Below are positions 45,758-54,092 of a stretch of DNA of 64,000 nt, one piece after another. Origin of the DNA: Gimesia chilikensis (GTDB lineage Bacteria > Planctomycetota > Planctomycetia > Planctomycetales > Planctomycetaceae); the NCBI RefSeq assembly GCF_007744075.1, contig NZ_CP036266.1, positions 2,039,655-2,103,654 of the forward strand, given 5' to 3'. Position numbers and translations under genes: made by a program. Numbering within the stretch: the stretch's first letter is position 1; each line of letters opens with the position of its first letter. Below the pieces are notes generated by a model. The model worked only from the letters and a program-made list of their open reading frames with translations, searched no databases and was not told the origin of the DNA.

Positions 45758-46423
45758 GTGGCAGAGGAAAAATCAAAGCGGCTGATCGCGATTGGTGATA
45801 TTCACGGGCATAGTTTAGCATTGCAGGCATTGCTGAGTCAGATTTCCCCTAAGAAAGGCGATGTCATTGTCACCTTAGGAGATTATATCAATCGTGGTCC
45901 TGACAGTTGTGGAGTTCTGGATACGCTCCTGGGACTTCAGGAACAGTGTCAATTGATTCCGATCCTGGGAAACCACGAAGAGATGATGCTGGACAGCCGC
46001 GATGATCATCATGCAGAACAACGGTGGCGGTTCCACGGAGGAGAGGCCACCATACGATCCTACGGCGACAATGCTGGAGTGAACCAGATCCCCCAGTCGC
46101 ATTGGGACTTTCTTTCCCAGTGCTGTTCGTATTATGAGACGGGGAAGTTCATCTTCACCCATGCGAATTATTGCTGGTACTCTGCACTCAATGATCAACC
46201 TTCTTCGCTACTTCGTTGGCTCTCCCTCGAAGAAACGGCCCCACGACCACATGTCAGCGGCAAAACCGTAATCTTGGGACACACGCCTGGTTCGGTTCGG
46301 GATGAGGGGTTTTACCGATGCATTGACACAGGGTGTGGCTTTGAAGGCCTCCTTACTGCAATGGATGTTGAATCAAAAAGAGTCTGGCAGGTTACAGAGA
46401 CAGGTGAAATCCTGGAAGCTTGA
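45758..46423 (+). CDS. Metallophosphoesterase (PP2A-like serine/threonine phosphatase family)
   Basis: A protein of about 221 residues. GTG 45758 is chosen because AAAGGGA precedes it; an upstream ATG at 45707 would add 17 poorly conserved residues. All calcineurin-like metal motifs are present: GDIHG, GDYINRG, GNHEEM, 'FTHANY' and 'VILGHTPGS'. It resembles PrpA/ApaH-like bacterial protein phosphatases that use two metal ions. Cytoplasmic. Substrate unknown. Confidence 0.9.
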   Translation: MAEEKSKRLIAIGDIHGHSLALQALLSQISPKKGDVIVTLGDYINRGPDSCGVLDTLLGLQEQCQLIPILGNHEEMMLDSRDDHHAEQRWRFHGGEATIRSYGDNAGVNQIPQSHWDFLSQCCSYYETGKFIFTHANYCWYSALNDQPSSLLRWLSLEETAPRPHVSGKTVILGHTPGSVRDEGFYRCIDTGCGFEGLLTAMDVESKRVWQVTETGEILEA

Positions 46424-46454
46424 TTTCTCGATCATTGGTGATTTTTGGGATGTG

Positions 46455-46465
46455 ACCCACCTTTG
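46455..46465 (+). repeat. ACCCACCTTTG element, copy 2
   Basis: Exact 11-mer, followed by TCA as in copy 3, 66 bp before the WYL regulator's start. Confidence 0.45.
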
Positions 46466-46530
46466 TCAGAAGTGTGTAATAAGATGGAAATCATGACCGG
46501 TCCTATATTTTCTCAGAACATGCCAATTTA

Positions 46531-47580
46531 ATGAATTCAAAAAAGAAAAAATTACCACCAGATTCCAGTGTCCCGCGTCGTCTGGATCGTGATCGGAGAG
46601 TTCGGCAAAATGCACGCATCGCACGCGTGCTGGGGGTCCTGAATTTAATTCAGTCTCGAGGTAGATGGAATCTGAAGGCGATTGCCAGCGAACTGGAATG
46701 CTCTACCCGAACGATCCAGCGGGATCTGGAAGTACTGGAATTTGCTGGAGTGCCCTGGTATGTCGATCCTGCTGATAAATGTTACCGGGTCCGGGCAGAC
46801 TATCAATTTCCCACATTGATGCTCACTCAGGATGAAACGATCGGACAGGTGGTCGCCACAGCACTGTCCAAGGCTTCGGGACTGGATATCAGTTCTGGTG
46901 CCAGTCCCACAACACGAAAGCTGGCTGCAACCGGCAATGGCGAGATTCAGCAACTGATTGCCGATGCTGCTCGTATGATTGAAGTATTTGATCTCAAGCT
47001 GGTCGATCACAGCCAGCATCAGGTAGTTGTAAAAACGCTGCAAAACGCTTTGCTTCAGGGAAATAAAGTTTCTGGAAGATATGATTCCCCTTACGAAGAC
47101 GAGACAGTACGGCTGACAATTCATCCCTATCGTCTCTGTCTAGTCAAGCAGGCCTGGTATGTGATCGGCCATATAGAGGGCGAAACAGAGGCGAAAACGT
47201 TCCGCGTGGCTCGTTTTAAAAGCCTGCGGATGTTGGAAGGGGCGGCATCGGTACCTGACCAGTTTGATCTTGGTGAGTATTTCGGAAATGCCTGGTCTGT
47301 TTATCGGGGAGAGAAGTCTTATCAAGTCAAATTACGGTTTGAGCCGCAGGCAGCCAGAATTGTTACGGAAACCATCTGGCACCATACTCAAGAGGTCAAA
47401 CAACATCAAGATGGCTCTGTGACGCTCAATTTTACCGTGGATGGCCTCGATGAAATCCTGCACTGGGTCTTAGCCTGGTCCGGAAAAGTGAAGGTGGAGG
47501 CTCCCGAAACGCTCAGAACGATGCTGCTTCAGGAACTGAATGCTGCAATCAGTCTTAACTCGACCAATCATAAGCACTGA
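46531..47580 (+). CDS. HTH/WYL-domain transcriptional regulator (YafY-like)
   Basis: 349 residues. The N-terminal winged helix (about 30-90) has 'LKAIASELECSTRTIQRDLE', the HTH_11/DeoR-like helix pair. The WYL domain (about 160-245) reads 'IHPYRLCLVKQAWYVIGHIE', with the Trp-Tyr pair intact and 'FRVARFKSLRML' following. A C-terminal WCX extension ends the protein. WYL regulators bind nucleotides or nucleic-acid ligands and control diverse genes, including defence and DNA-damage loci. A basic leader ('NSKKKKLPPD') precedes the HTH. Its target is unknown; the next two genes downstream are candidates. Confidence 0.92.
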   Translation: MNSKKKKLPPDSSVPRRLDRDRRVRQNARIARVLGVLNLIQSRGRWNLKAIASELECSTRTIQRDLEVLEFAGVPWYVDPADKCYRVRADYQFPTLMLTQDETIGQVVATALSKASGLDISSGASPTTRKLAATGNGEIQQLIADAARMIEVFDLKLVDHSQHQVVVKTLQNALLQGNKVSGRYDSPYEDETVRLTIHPYRLCLVKQAWYVIGHIEGETEAKTFRVARFKSLRMLEGAASVPDQFDLGEYFGNAWSVYRGEKSYQVKLRFEPQAARIVTETIWHHTQEVKQHQDGSVTLNFTVDGLDEILHWVLAWSGKVKVEAPETLRTMLLQELNAAISLNSTNHKH

Positions 47581-47649
47581 ATGTGATGACATCTGGCCAT
47601 TACGGTCTCATTCAGTTTCATGTCCCGTAATAGGACAGAAGGGCAACTT

Positions 47650-48384
47650 ATGCCGACAGTCGATGAGTATCTGAGTGAGTTACGGATTAACCAGCCAGAA
47701 TGGGTTTGTCATCAACCAGAGTTCACTGCGGAAACGATCAGGCGGTTTTTCTCATCCAGGGTGGTCTACTATCCCGGGGCTGGCACTGACGGGAGAGCGA
47801 TCGCGATCTTTAATGCCACAAAAAGTGCTTATTGCTTCGTCCATATCGACTTAACCACAACAGCTCAGCAGGTAAGTGACGATTTAAAAGCCGGTCCGCC
47901 CCAAGGTTGTAATGGTTATACTCCCGTAGTTGCTTCAGGAATACCCACAGCGACATTCCGTCGACATATGAAGCTTGATATGGCACACCCGGTTCGGGAT
48001 CAAGTGCCTGCTTTAAAATCCGTATTTTGGACCATTCTCGAGCGAGACCAGGATCGTGCCGACGAACACGGATTTGAGTATCTGGCTTTCTTGCATATTC
48101 AGGCTGAAGCTGTCTGGGCATGTCAGAATCTGTGGTCGCAAGCAGAAGTGAACCCGTTCGCTGTGGTTCTCCAGGATCATGCGTGGGGTGGAAATTATGC
48201 TTCTTTCGGTGGTGAAGAGTCGCCCTTGTATCAAGCGGCACAACGCACAAAGCATCCGGATCTGTTATTAGTTGCCAATAACACCAAGGTATGGTCAGAT
48301 TATCAAGCGGTCTCTGAAAGAACACATCGAGTGAGAGCTCAGAATCGGCTTTTTTTATCGAATCAAACAAGCAGTCAAAAGTAG
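47650..48384 (+). CDS. Hypothetical protein
   Basis: About 244 residues, soluble, no signal peptide. ATG 47650 follows GAAGGG at good spacing; an in-frame ATG at 47620 lacks a site. No family was recognised. 'FFSSRVVYYPGAGTDGRAIA' resembles an N-terminal nucleotide- or sugar-processing fold, and a conserved-looking 'VVLQDHAWGGNYASFGGEES' follows. It is 69 bp downstream of the WYL regulator in the same direction. Real coding is supported by codon pattern and length. Confidence 0.7.
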   Translation: MPTVDEYLSELRINQPEWVCHQPEFTAETIRRFFSSRVVYYPGAGTDGRAIAIFNATKSAYCFVHIDLTTTAQQVSDDLKAGPPQGCNGYTPVVASGIPTATFRRHMKLDMAHPVRDQVPALKSVFWTILERDQDRADEHGFEYLAFLHIQAEAVWACQNLWSQAEVNPFAVVLQDHAWGGNYASFGGEESPLYQAAQRTKHPDLLLVANNTKVWSDYQAVSERTHRVRAQNRLFLSNQTSSQK

Positions 48385-48385
48385 G

Positions 48386-48396
48386 ACCCACCTTTG
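48386..48396 (+). repeat. ACCCACCTTTG element, copy 3
   Basis: An exact 11-mer beginning one base after the stop codon of the preceding gene and 66 bp before the lipoprotein gene start, again followed by TCA. Confidence 0.45.
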
Positions 48397-48461
48397 TCAT
48401 TACCTTCGGGTACTAAAGAAAAGACTTACTCAATCTTTTCCAGTGTTCGAAGGAAGCCAAA

Positions 48462-48872
48462 ATGAAATCACGAAAATCCTTTTCTTTACTGTTCGCAGCC
48501 ATCATACTCATTCAAGGGTGTGGAGTGGGACCAGAAGGGTCAGAGCAGGCGGCCAGAGCCTATCTGGCGGGGGAATTTGATAAATGGATGTCAGGCCAGG
48601 ACAATGAGGCGGCCACCTTCAAAGCCCGCTTGCAGTCGCAGGTAAACCCCATCAGCTACGAAATTCGAAGTGTGGTTCCGGATAAACCGGATCCTTTAGC
48701 GATTGCTAAACCAGCGAATTTGACGAAAGACTGGAAAGAATGGCCAGCCTATCGCTTAAACGTAGTCTATGGGTCGATTTCGCGAGCAGGAACACCCTTG
48801 GAGCAGGTCGCGACATATACGCTCACCTGGAATGCTTTTGAAAAGAAATGGTATATAAAAGACAGAAGCTGA
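48462..48872 (+). CDS. Small hypothetical lipoprotein
   Basis: 136 residues. The signal peptide ends at the lipobox 'LIQGC' (Cys20). The mature domain is alpha/beta ('AARAYLAGEFDKWMSGQDNE', 'ATYTLTWNAFEKKWYIKDRS'), resembling NTF2/SnoaL-like small domains in layout, but I do not recognise a family. The next gene begins 33 bp later. Likely outer-membrane or inner-membrane anchored. Confidence 0.75.
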   Translation: MKSRKSFSLLFAAIILIQGCGVGPEGSEQAARAYLAGEFDKWMSGQDNEAATFKARLQSQVNPISYEIRSVVPDKPDPLAIAKPANLTKDWKEWPAYRLNVVYGSISRAGTPLEQVATYTLTWNAFEKKWYIKDRS

Positions 48873-48905
48873 TAGAAGCTTCTTCGTTCAATTGGGGAGA
48901 TGGAA

Positions 48906-49652
48906 ATGACTGTGGAAGAGCGGCAGATGATTATAGATGCCATTCTCGAGATATTACTCCAAGAGGATCATCAATATCTTGGCTCAGTATATGAGAATCC
49001 TAGTCCATCAGAACCAGGGATCTGGGGCGAAATCAACCGCTCCAGAGCCTTTTTCGGGATGACTGTTCAAGCGGCCGTATTCACTGCCGAGCAGATGGAC
49101 TGGTGGTACCCCCTCCGGGATGGGAAACTCCTGAAAGACGATTATGAATGGTTTGATCTGCGAGCGACATTGGGGGACAACTGGAAAGCATCAGAGCCCA
49201 GGCTGATGAAAACGGAGAGTCGGACTCGAGTGGCACTCAATATCCAAATGACAACAGGCATACCGGAACATGAGCCGGATTATTTGGCATTACAAGTTTC
49301 CCATCCACAGAATTCAGAACGAGATATAGATTACTGGGAGGATGATCCTCTGACGCAAATTGAATTTCTTCGTGTAAAGGGCTGGGAGGGGCTTTGGATT
49401 CTTGATAAAAACAAGACAACATTCATCAAAATTCGTCTCTCGGGGACGCGTGAAGGCTACAGAGTGCATATGGGAGAATTTCGCGAGCATAAGCCAGGTC
49501 GAGAATATATGACTATTGCCCGACTGACTTGTGATGAGGAAGACCATATCGTGAAATTGGAGTTCCTGGGGCGGAACCCAGACTTTCCAGAAGTGGTCCT
49601 GGAACAGACTGACGACGGTCAAATTCAGGTAAAGAATATTGAATTAGGATAA
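48906..49652 (+). CDS. Hypothetical cytoplasmic protein
   Basis: About 248 residues; ATG 48906 is placed six bases after GGGGAG, better than the ATG at 48900 that overlaps the site. It is rich in acidic and aromatic residues ('FTAEQMDWWYPLRDGKLLKD', 'GWEGLWILDKNKTTFIKIRL') and looks mostly beta. No family was recognised. The beta-CASP gene starts only five bases after the stop, so the two are translationally linked. Confidence 0.75.
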   Translation: MTVEERQMIIDAILEILLQEDHQYLGSVYENPSPSEPGIWGEINRSRAFFGMTVQAAVFTAEQMDWWYPLRDGKLLKDDYEWFDLRATLGDNWKASEPRLMKTESRTRVALNIQMTTGIPEHEPDYLALQVSHPQNSERDIDYWEDDPLTQIEFLRVKGWEGLWILDKNKTTFIKIRLSGTREGYRVHMGEFREHKPGREYMTIARLTCDEEDHIVKLEFLGRNPDFPEVVLEQTDDGQIQVKNIELG

Positions 49653-49657
49653 AAATT

Positions 49658-50962
49658 TTGAGGATCACAGTACATCGGGGAACTCAGGAGGTGGGGGGGA
49701 GCTGTATTGAGGTCAGTACAGACAACTCACGGATTATTCTGGATATCGGTCTGCCGCTATTTGATCGCAATCGACAGGCTCTGGACAGCTTTAAGATCAG
49801 AAAGATGACAAAAGAGCAGCTTCGAAATGAGGGGCTATTGCCAGAGGTTCCGGGCTTATATGAAGGGGCAGGGGAACCTGATGCCATTCTGCTGTCCCAT
49901 GCACACATGGATCACACGGGACTGCTTGAGCATTGTCAGTCTCAGATTCCGGTTTATGCCAGTTCAGGTACGAGCAAAATGATGCTGGCAGGAAGCCTGT
50001 TTGCAGCTCAGGTGGGGCTGCCGCGTGAGCTATTCCGTGAAGTCAAACCAGAATCACCCGTCACCATCGGGGATTTCACAATCACGGGGTTTCCTGTAGA
50101 TCATTCCATCTATGGATGTCTGGCTTTTTTAATTGAAGCTGAGGGACAGTCGATTTTGTATTCCGGTGATCTCAGGTCCCATGGCAGAAAGCCGGGAATG
50201 AACCGTCGGTTGATCGAAGTGCTCCAGAAGAAGACCATTGATGTGATGTTGATGGAAGGCACTCACTTCGGTTTTCCGGATGGAAATACGAAGAACGAAT
50301 ACGAACTCGAAGAGGAGATCACAGAGCTCGTTCGGGAAAGTAAAAGTCTGGTTCTCGCATCCTTTTCGCCGCAGCATGTTGACCGGCTGGTGGCCTTCAT
50401 CCGTGCGGCCATAAAAACGGAGCGAACGTTTGTGGCCGATGTGTATACAGCTTTCATCATGCATCTGCTTAAAAATGAGATCAAACTACCACAGCCCGAC
50501 CCCAACGGAGTAGTCCGAGTCTATGTCCCAGATAGTCTCAGGCAGCCGAGTACACCCAGGTGGAGAGCGAAGCAGGTGGAGCGATTCGAACATGCGGAAA
50601 TCAAACTGGATGAAATAATTAAGAGTCCTGAACGGTATTTGATGGTCTTTCGCTCTTCAATGTTGGATGACTTTAAGGAAGGGCTTCCCCCGGAAACCTG
50701 TTGTCTGTATTCACGCTGGCATGGTTATCTGGAGCAGTCAGGCTGGGACTCGACTCGCGATGCAATTGGGCAGGTCGATGGAACGATCCGTGAGGTTCAT
50801 ACCAGCGGGCATATGCTTTCAACAGACATTGTCCAACTCGTGCAGAACATCAATCCTCAGACGATTATTCCAGTGCACACGTTTGAACCAGGCCGATTTC
50901 GGGAACACTTTAAGAATGTGCAGCTTCTTCAGGATGGTGAACCATTCCTTGTTGAACCATGA
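49658..50962 (+). CDS. MBL-fold / beta-CASP RNase J-like hydrolase
   Basis: 434 residues. The metallo-beta-lactamase core has HAHMDH (81-86), 'FPVDHSIYGCLAFLIEAEGQ', 'ILYSGDLRSHG' and, after a beta-CASP insertion, 'VHTSGHMLSTDIV' and 'TIIPVHTFEP'. Such proteins are zinc-dependent nucleases, usually RNases. The length is shorter than RNase J (about 550), and the C-terminal dimerisation domain is missing. The start is TTG 49658 with TAGGAT upstream. It pairs with the unknown gene 48906-49652. It might be an RNA-processing enzyme or part of a nucleic-acid conflict locus. Confidence 0.88.
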   Translation: MRITVHRGTQEVGGSCIEVSTDNSRIILDIGLPLFDRNRQALDSFKIRKMTKEQLRNEGLLPEVPGLYEGAGEPDAILLSHAHMDHTGLLEHCQSQIPVYASSGTSKMMLAGSLFAAQVGLPRELFREVKPESPVTIGDFTITGFPVDHSIYGCLAFLIEAEGQSILYSGDLRSHGRKPGMNRRLIEVLQKKTIDVMLMEGTHFGFPDGNTKNEYELEEEITELVRESKSLVLASFSPQHVDRLVAFIRAAIKTERTFVADVYTAFIMHLLKNEIKLPQPDPNGVVRVYVPDSLRQPSTPRWRAKQVERFEHAEIKLDEIIKSPERYLMVFRSSMLDDFKEGLPPETCCLYSRWHGYLEQSGWDSTRDAIGQVDGTIREVHTSGHMLSTDIVQLVQNINPQTIIPVHTFEPGRFREHFKNVQLLQDGEPFLVEP

Positions 50963-50976
50963 TCTACTGAACCATC

Positions 50977-51909
50977 TTAATGTTGAGCGGTGTTGTACAT
51001 GGACGTGTCAAAAATCAGAGATTGGCTGCATTTTTCTAATGCTAACGGGCAACCTGTCATTCCGCAGAGAATCAATCCGGCAGTCTCTTTCTCTATTGCA
51101 TCACGGAAGTCAGACCATTCACCCTCTCCGTTAAGCACAGATTCAATATCCTGTTGATTGCATCCACCGATGACCAGGAGTACTTTTTTCATCAGTCGGG
51201 AAGGCTCTGAAGGTGGTATGGGTTTGACCCGTTCTGACAGGCCGATTTGACGTTTGATTGCTACTGTCCTCTGAGAGGTTTCGATCATTGCATGGTGATG
51301 CTTTTCTATTTGTTCGCGAAATCGTTTTGATTGCTGGATGATTTCAGGGACCTGGTCGGCATCCGCTTTGAGCCTGGGGTCATGAATCATGCTGATTTTT
51401 ACGAAGACCGCGGATTGGTGTTGTGTGTCATAATGACAAAGATTGAGTTTTTCAGAGGTAGGGCTACCAGTAGTCTGAAGTGGGATTTCCTGATCAATAA
51501 TCACGTTAGCAGGATGGGAGGCAATGTGATGGAGAACCTGTGATTCGCCGGAATGTACTACGGATCTCATCTTTCGTTTGTACTCATTTAACACATCTTG
51601 ACCACAGTCTCCTAAGTGTTGTGTTTCCAGATTGTTTTCGAACCGCAATCCTTGAGCATTACCAGAAAAGCGGAGGTATTCTGAACCATCGGTGGTATGT
51701 ACTGGCACGTATTTGAAGTGGACATCTCCGATGAAAGTATCGCCTGACGGGGAGAGATTTCGAATCAGGGCAGCCCCGCGATAATACACAGTGACTGTAT
51801 TGTCTCGTATTTCAGGGTGAAGTTCTGGATCGTTGATAATTGAAGACCAATATTCTGAGGGAGATTCTCCCCAGGTGATCCATTCATCAGGTAAGTTACG
51901 TCTTAGCAT
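50977..51909 (-). CDS. PD-(D/E)XK-like protein with degenerate active site
   Basis: About 310 residues; the start is uncertain (ATG 51909 or TTG 51957), with no clear Shine-Dalgarno site. The layout 'KLNLCHYDTQHQSAVFVKIS' followed by 'DPRLK' and 'VPEIIQQSKRFREQIEKHH' matches the core of a PD-(D/E)XK nuclease family that normally reads Lys-Leu-Asp-Leu and Phe-Val-Glu-X-Lys. Here Asp is replaced by Asn and Glu-X-Lys by Lys-X-Ser, so it is probably inactive. Several cysteines cluster near the C-terminus ('LILCGMTGCPLALEKC'). It lies downstream of the intact PD-(D/E)XK-like gene 52030-52899, in the same direction. Confidence 0.65.
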   Translation of the reverse strand: MLRRNLPDEWITWGESPSEYWSSIINDPELHPEIRDNTVTVYYRGAALIRNLSPSGDTFIGDVHFKYVPVHTTDGSEYLRFSGNAQGLRFENNLETQHLGDCGQDVLNEYKRKMRSVVHSGESQVLHHIASHPANVIIDQEIPLQTTGSPTSEKLNLCHYDTQHQSAVFVKISMIHDPRLKADADQVPEIIQQSKRFREQIEKHHHAMIETSQRTVAIKRQIGLSERVKPIPPSEPSRLMKKVLLVIGGCNQQDIESVLNGEGEWSDFRDAIEKETAGLILCGMTGCPLALEKCSQSLIFDTSMYNTAQH

Positions 51910-52029
51910 AACAGCACTTTTCAAAGTTGAAATCTCTGGAAACTGAAAATGTAGCAACTCATTGTCGCAAGGGTGTGACGATCAAACTCACTTGAGGCAA
52001 GAACTGTACCTCCTACAAAATCACTCTAG

Positions 52030-52899
52030 CTATAATGGTTTTGAAGCTAGCTTGACCCGTCGGAAATGATCTACGGCGTTTTTCAGAATTATGTATTGCT
52101 CACATGCTTTGGGCGTCATCACTTCAAAAGCAAATTCTATGCTTTTCATTGTTGGTATATCTTGAATGGCCTGAATGAGACCACTCGTCAGAGATTTTTC
52201 AAGCCATTTAAAATTAAATGTCTGGCTAGTTCCATTCTTCTTATAAATGTACCACGATGACGGAGCCAGGACGACCAAGCGGATCTGGGTAGCTTTCATT
52301 ATGTGGTATCGGGATGCTGTCATTTTTCTATTGAGGGGTTGGAGTTTGCGGAATAGGAGATAGACCAGGCCGTATCTTAGGATTTCCATCGCCGCATAAA
52401 GCGGTTGATCACTTCCGCCATGGGCTTTATTAGAATACTTAAGTTCGATCAGATCATATGAGGTATCATTTCGATGAACGAGGTCGACGCGACATGCATT
52501 GGCTCCGGCATTGCTGTGGAGCCCATTGCAAACAGACATTTGATTCATCCAATTCTCATCCAACAGAAACGCGACAAGTTTTTCGAGTGTCTTTTCTTGA
52601 CTGGTGCTATGACTCGCAAGATGGAGCGACTTTTCCCATTCCCAATTTGAAGATGGAATATTATCTAAATCGAAACCCTTCAGATTTTCCTCCATTTTAG
52701 TGACGCAAGCTGAGACTACCTCGGCCACAGAATCGTTATCGGCGTGACCGTTCAATGGACTCCCTTTTTCAGACAAAGCGATTGCTGCTTTTTTTGACTT
52801 ATACTTGGGGACACCCTTTTGACTGCCAAACTTATTTCCATGTCCGATCAAGCCCAGCCAATTATCCAAAATCTCGTCGATACCATTAAAGATTGACAC
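52030..52899 (-). CDS. PD-(D/E)XK nuclease-like protein
   Basis: About 289 residues. GTG 52899 is preferred because GGAAG lies upstream; TTG 52920 is the first in-frame alternative. The segment 'EKTLEKLVAFLL' (possible first helix Glu), then 'CRVDLVHRNDTSYDLIELKY' supplies the Asp and Glu-X-Lys of the PD-(D/E)XK fold, followed by a helix 'DQPLYAAMEILRYGLVYLLF'. This resembles restriction-like and defence nucleases. The N-terminal 100 residues are of unknown family. A 120-bp gap separates it from the degenerate paralogue-like gene downstream. Function as a DNase is inference. Confidence 0.7.
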   Translation of the reverse strand: MSIFNGIDEILDNWLGLIGHGNKFGSQKGVPKYKSKKAAIALSEKGSPLNGHADNDSVAEVVSACVTKMEENLKGFDLDNIPSSNWEWEKSLHLASHSTSQEKTLEKLVAFLLDENWMNQMSVCNGLHSNAGANACRVDLVHRNDTSYDLIELKYSNKAHGGSDQPLYAAMEILRYGLVYLLFRKLQPLNRKMTASRYHIMKATQIRLVVLAPSSWYIYKKNGTSQTFNFKWLEKSLTSGLIQAIQDIPTMKSIEFAFEVMTPKACEQYIILKNAVDHFRRVKLASKPL

Positions 52900-53291
52900 T
52901 AGGTGCTTCCTTTTTCTCAAAGGTTCAAAATCTATTGTTTGCTAGTGGATATATTGTAGATAGTAATACATCACGATGTCGACGGTGGGTCATCTTTATT
53001 ATGGCTGCTTGCCATTTACGGCGATCAATGCTTCATTCTGGTGTTCATCATCAGCACTAGGTGGCGGTGTACGGCATAACAAGCAGTGGAGAAAACAATC
53101 GAGCACCGGACTGTCATGACCCGGAACTAAATTCAACTCGAATCGGTGTCAGTATTATATAGAAGGGAAACTTAGCTCTTCCAGCCCCTTCATTTCACAG
53201 TTATCGCCTCGTCTTTCGGTCATCTCACCACGAGATACTCGGAGGGCGGGGCTTTTTTCGTATCCACACACCTAATTCATAAGGAGATTCC
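52900..53291. promoter_or_regulatory. Intergenic region before the clamp/ATPase array
   Basis: 392 bp without a gene. It should contain the promoter of the plus-strand array: TATTAT (53153-53158) is a weak -10 candidate with TTCAAC (53132-53137), spacing 15. GGGCGGGGC followed by TTTTTT (53247-53261) resembles the end of a terminator or attenuator just before the first gene. AAGGAGA precedes the ATG at 53292. Confidence 0.4.
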
Positions 53292-53501
53292 ATGACTTTC
53301 GCCCTTATTGCGGCCAGCAGCGTGCTGGTCGTGTTGCTGACCCTTGTCTGGGCCAGAGAGTTTCGACTGCGGCGTGCTCTGCAGTCGCTCCTGGCCCGCA
53401 TCTTTACCCAGTGGAGAAATACCCATGAAGCAACTGAACCGGATTCGAAGCATCACGATGCTCATGACCATTCTTATTCCGGCGACGATCGCCGGATGTA
53501 G
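53292..53501 (+). CDS. Small single-pass membrane protein
   Basis: 69 residues with one N-terminal membrane segment (about 3-20, 'FALIAASSVLVVLLTLVWAR') and a charged, His/Asp-rich tail ('DSKHHDAHDHSYSGDDRRM'). AAGGAGATTCC gives a strong ribosome-binding site. Its 3' end overlaps the following gene by 77 bases in another frame. It is the first gene of the array; function unknown. Confidence 0.7.
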   Translation: MTFALIAASSVLVVLLTLVWAREFRLRRALQSLLARIFTQWRNTHEATEPDSKHHDAHDHSYSGDDRRM

Positions 53502-54021
53502 CCCGGCACCGGATGAGCGACTGGCTGAATTCGCTCAACAGACGATGACGGAGCAGACCCGTCAGAATCAACGAATGGCTGACCAGTCGGAAGCGATCGT
53601 CGATGAAAGCCACCAACTCGCGGAAGCCGCGAAGGAACTGGTCGAACGGGACGCAGAAGCCCGTCGCGAGCTGATAGCAGCCCAGCAGGAACTGGCATCG
53701 CAGCTCAATGAACAGCAGTCAGTCATTTACACAGGCCATGAACAGCTGGAACAGGATCGTCGCGAAATTGCTGAGCAACGGCATCGTGATCCCATCATTG
53801 CCGCGGTCATTCAGAACATCGGCCTGGTCATTGCCTGCCTGCTGCCACTGCTCGTTGCCGTACAGGTGATCTGGCAGATGCAGTCGCAGGAACCGGATCA
53901 TGCCGCTGTTGCTGAGCTGCTGACGCTGGATTTGACCAGTGATGAACCACTTCTGCTTCCCGGCCCGCGTCTGCGTCAAAGTATGTTAACCCGGGAAGAC
54001 GATGATGCTATGTCATCGTGA
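53425..54021 (+). CDS. Lipoprotein with coiled coil and C-terminal membrane segment
   Basis: 198 residues. A lipoprotein signal ends at IAGC (Cys25). An Ala/Glu/Gln-rich coiled coil fills about 30-120 ('AEAAKELVERDAEARRELIA'), followed by a membrane helix (about 124-149, 'IGLVIACLLPLLVAVQVIWQ') and an acidic tail. The start ATG 53425 lies inside the preceding gene. A protein anchored by lipid at one end and by a helix at the other could bridge two membranes, the layout of unimolecular spanins, but no phage lysis genes are nearby. An alternative is a membrane anchor for the array's ATPase. Confidence 0.72.
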   Translation: MKQLNRIRSITMLMTILIPATIAGCSPAPDERLAEFAQQTMTEQTRQNQRMADQSEAIVDESHQLAEAAKELVERDAEARRELIAAQQELASQLNEQQSVIYTGHEQLEQDRREIAEQRHRDPIIAAVIQNIGLVIACLLPLLVAVQVIWQMQSQEPDHAAVAELLTLDLTSDEPLLLPGPRLRQSMLTREDDDAMSS

Positions 54022-54032
54022 CCGCGAATGAT

Positions 54033-54049
54033 TCGCCCAATAGGGGCGA
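54033..54049 (+). other. Intergenic hairpin
   Basis: TCGCCC pairs with GGGCGA around a short loop, 12 bp after the preceding stop and before the AAGGAG site of the next gene. One of a series of hairpins between array genes. Too short a T-run to be a firm terminator. Confidence 0.5.
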
Positions 54050-54092
54050 TCTACCTTTCAAATCAGTCATTCAACATAAGGAGAACTAATCC

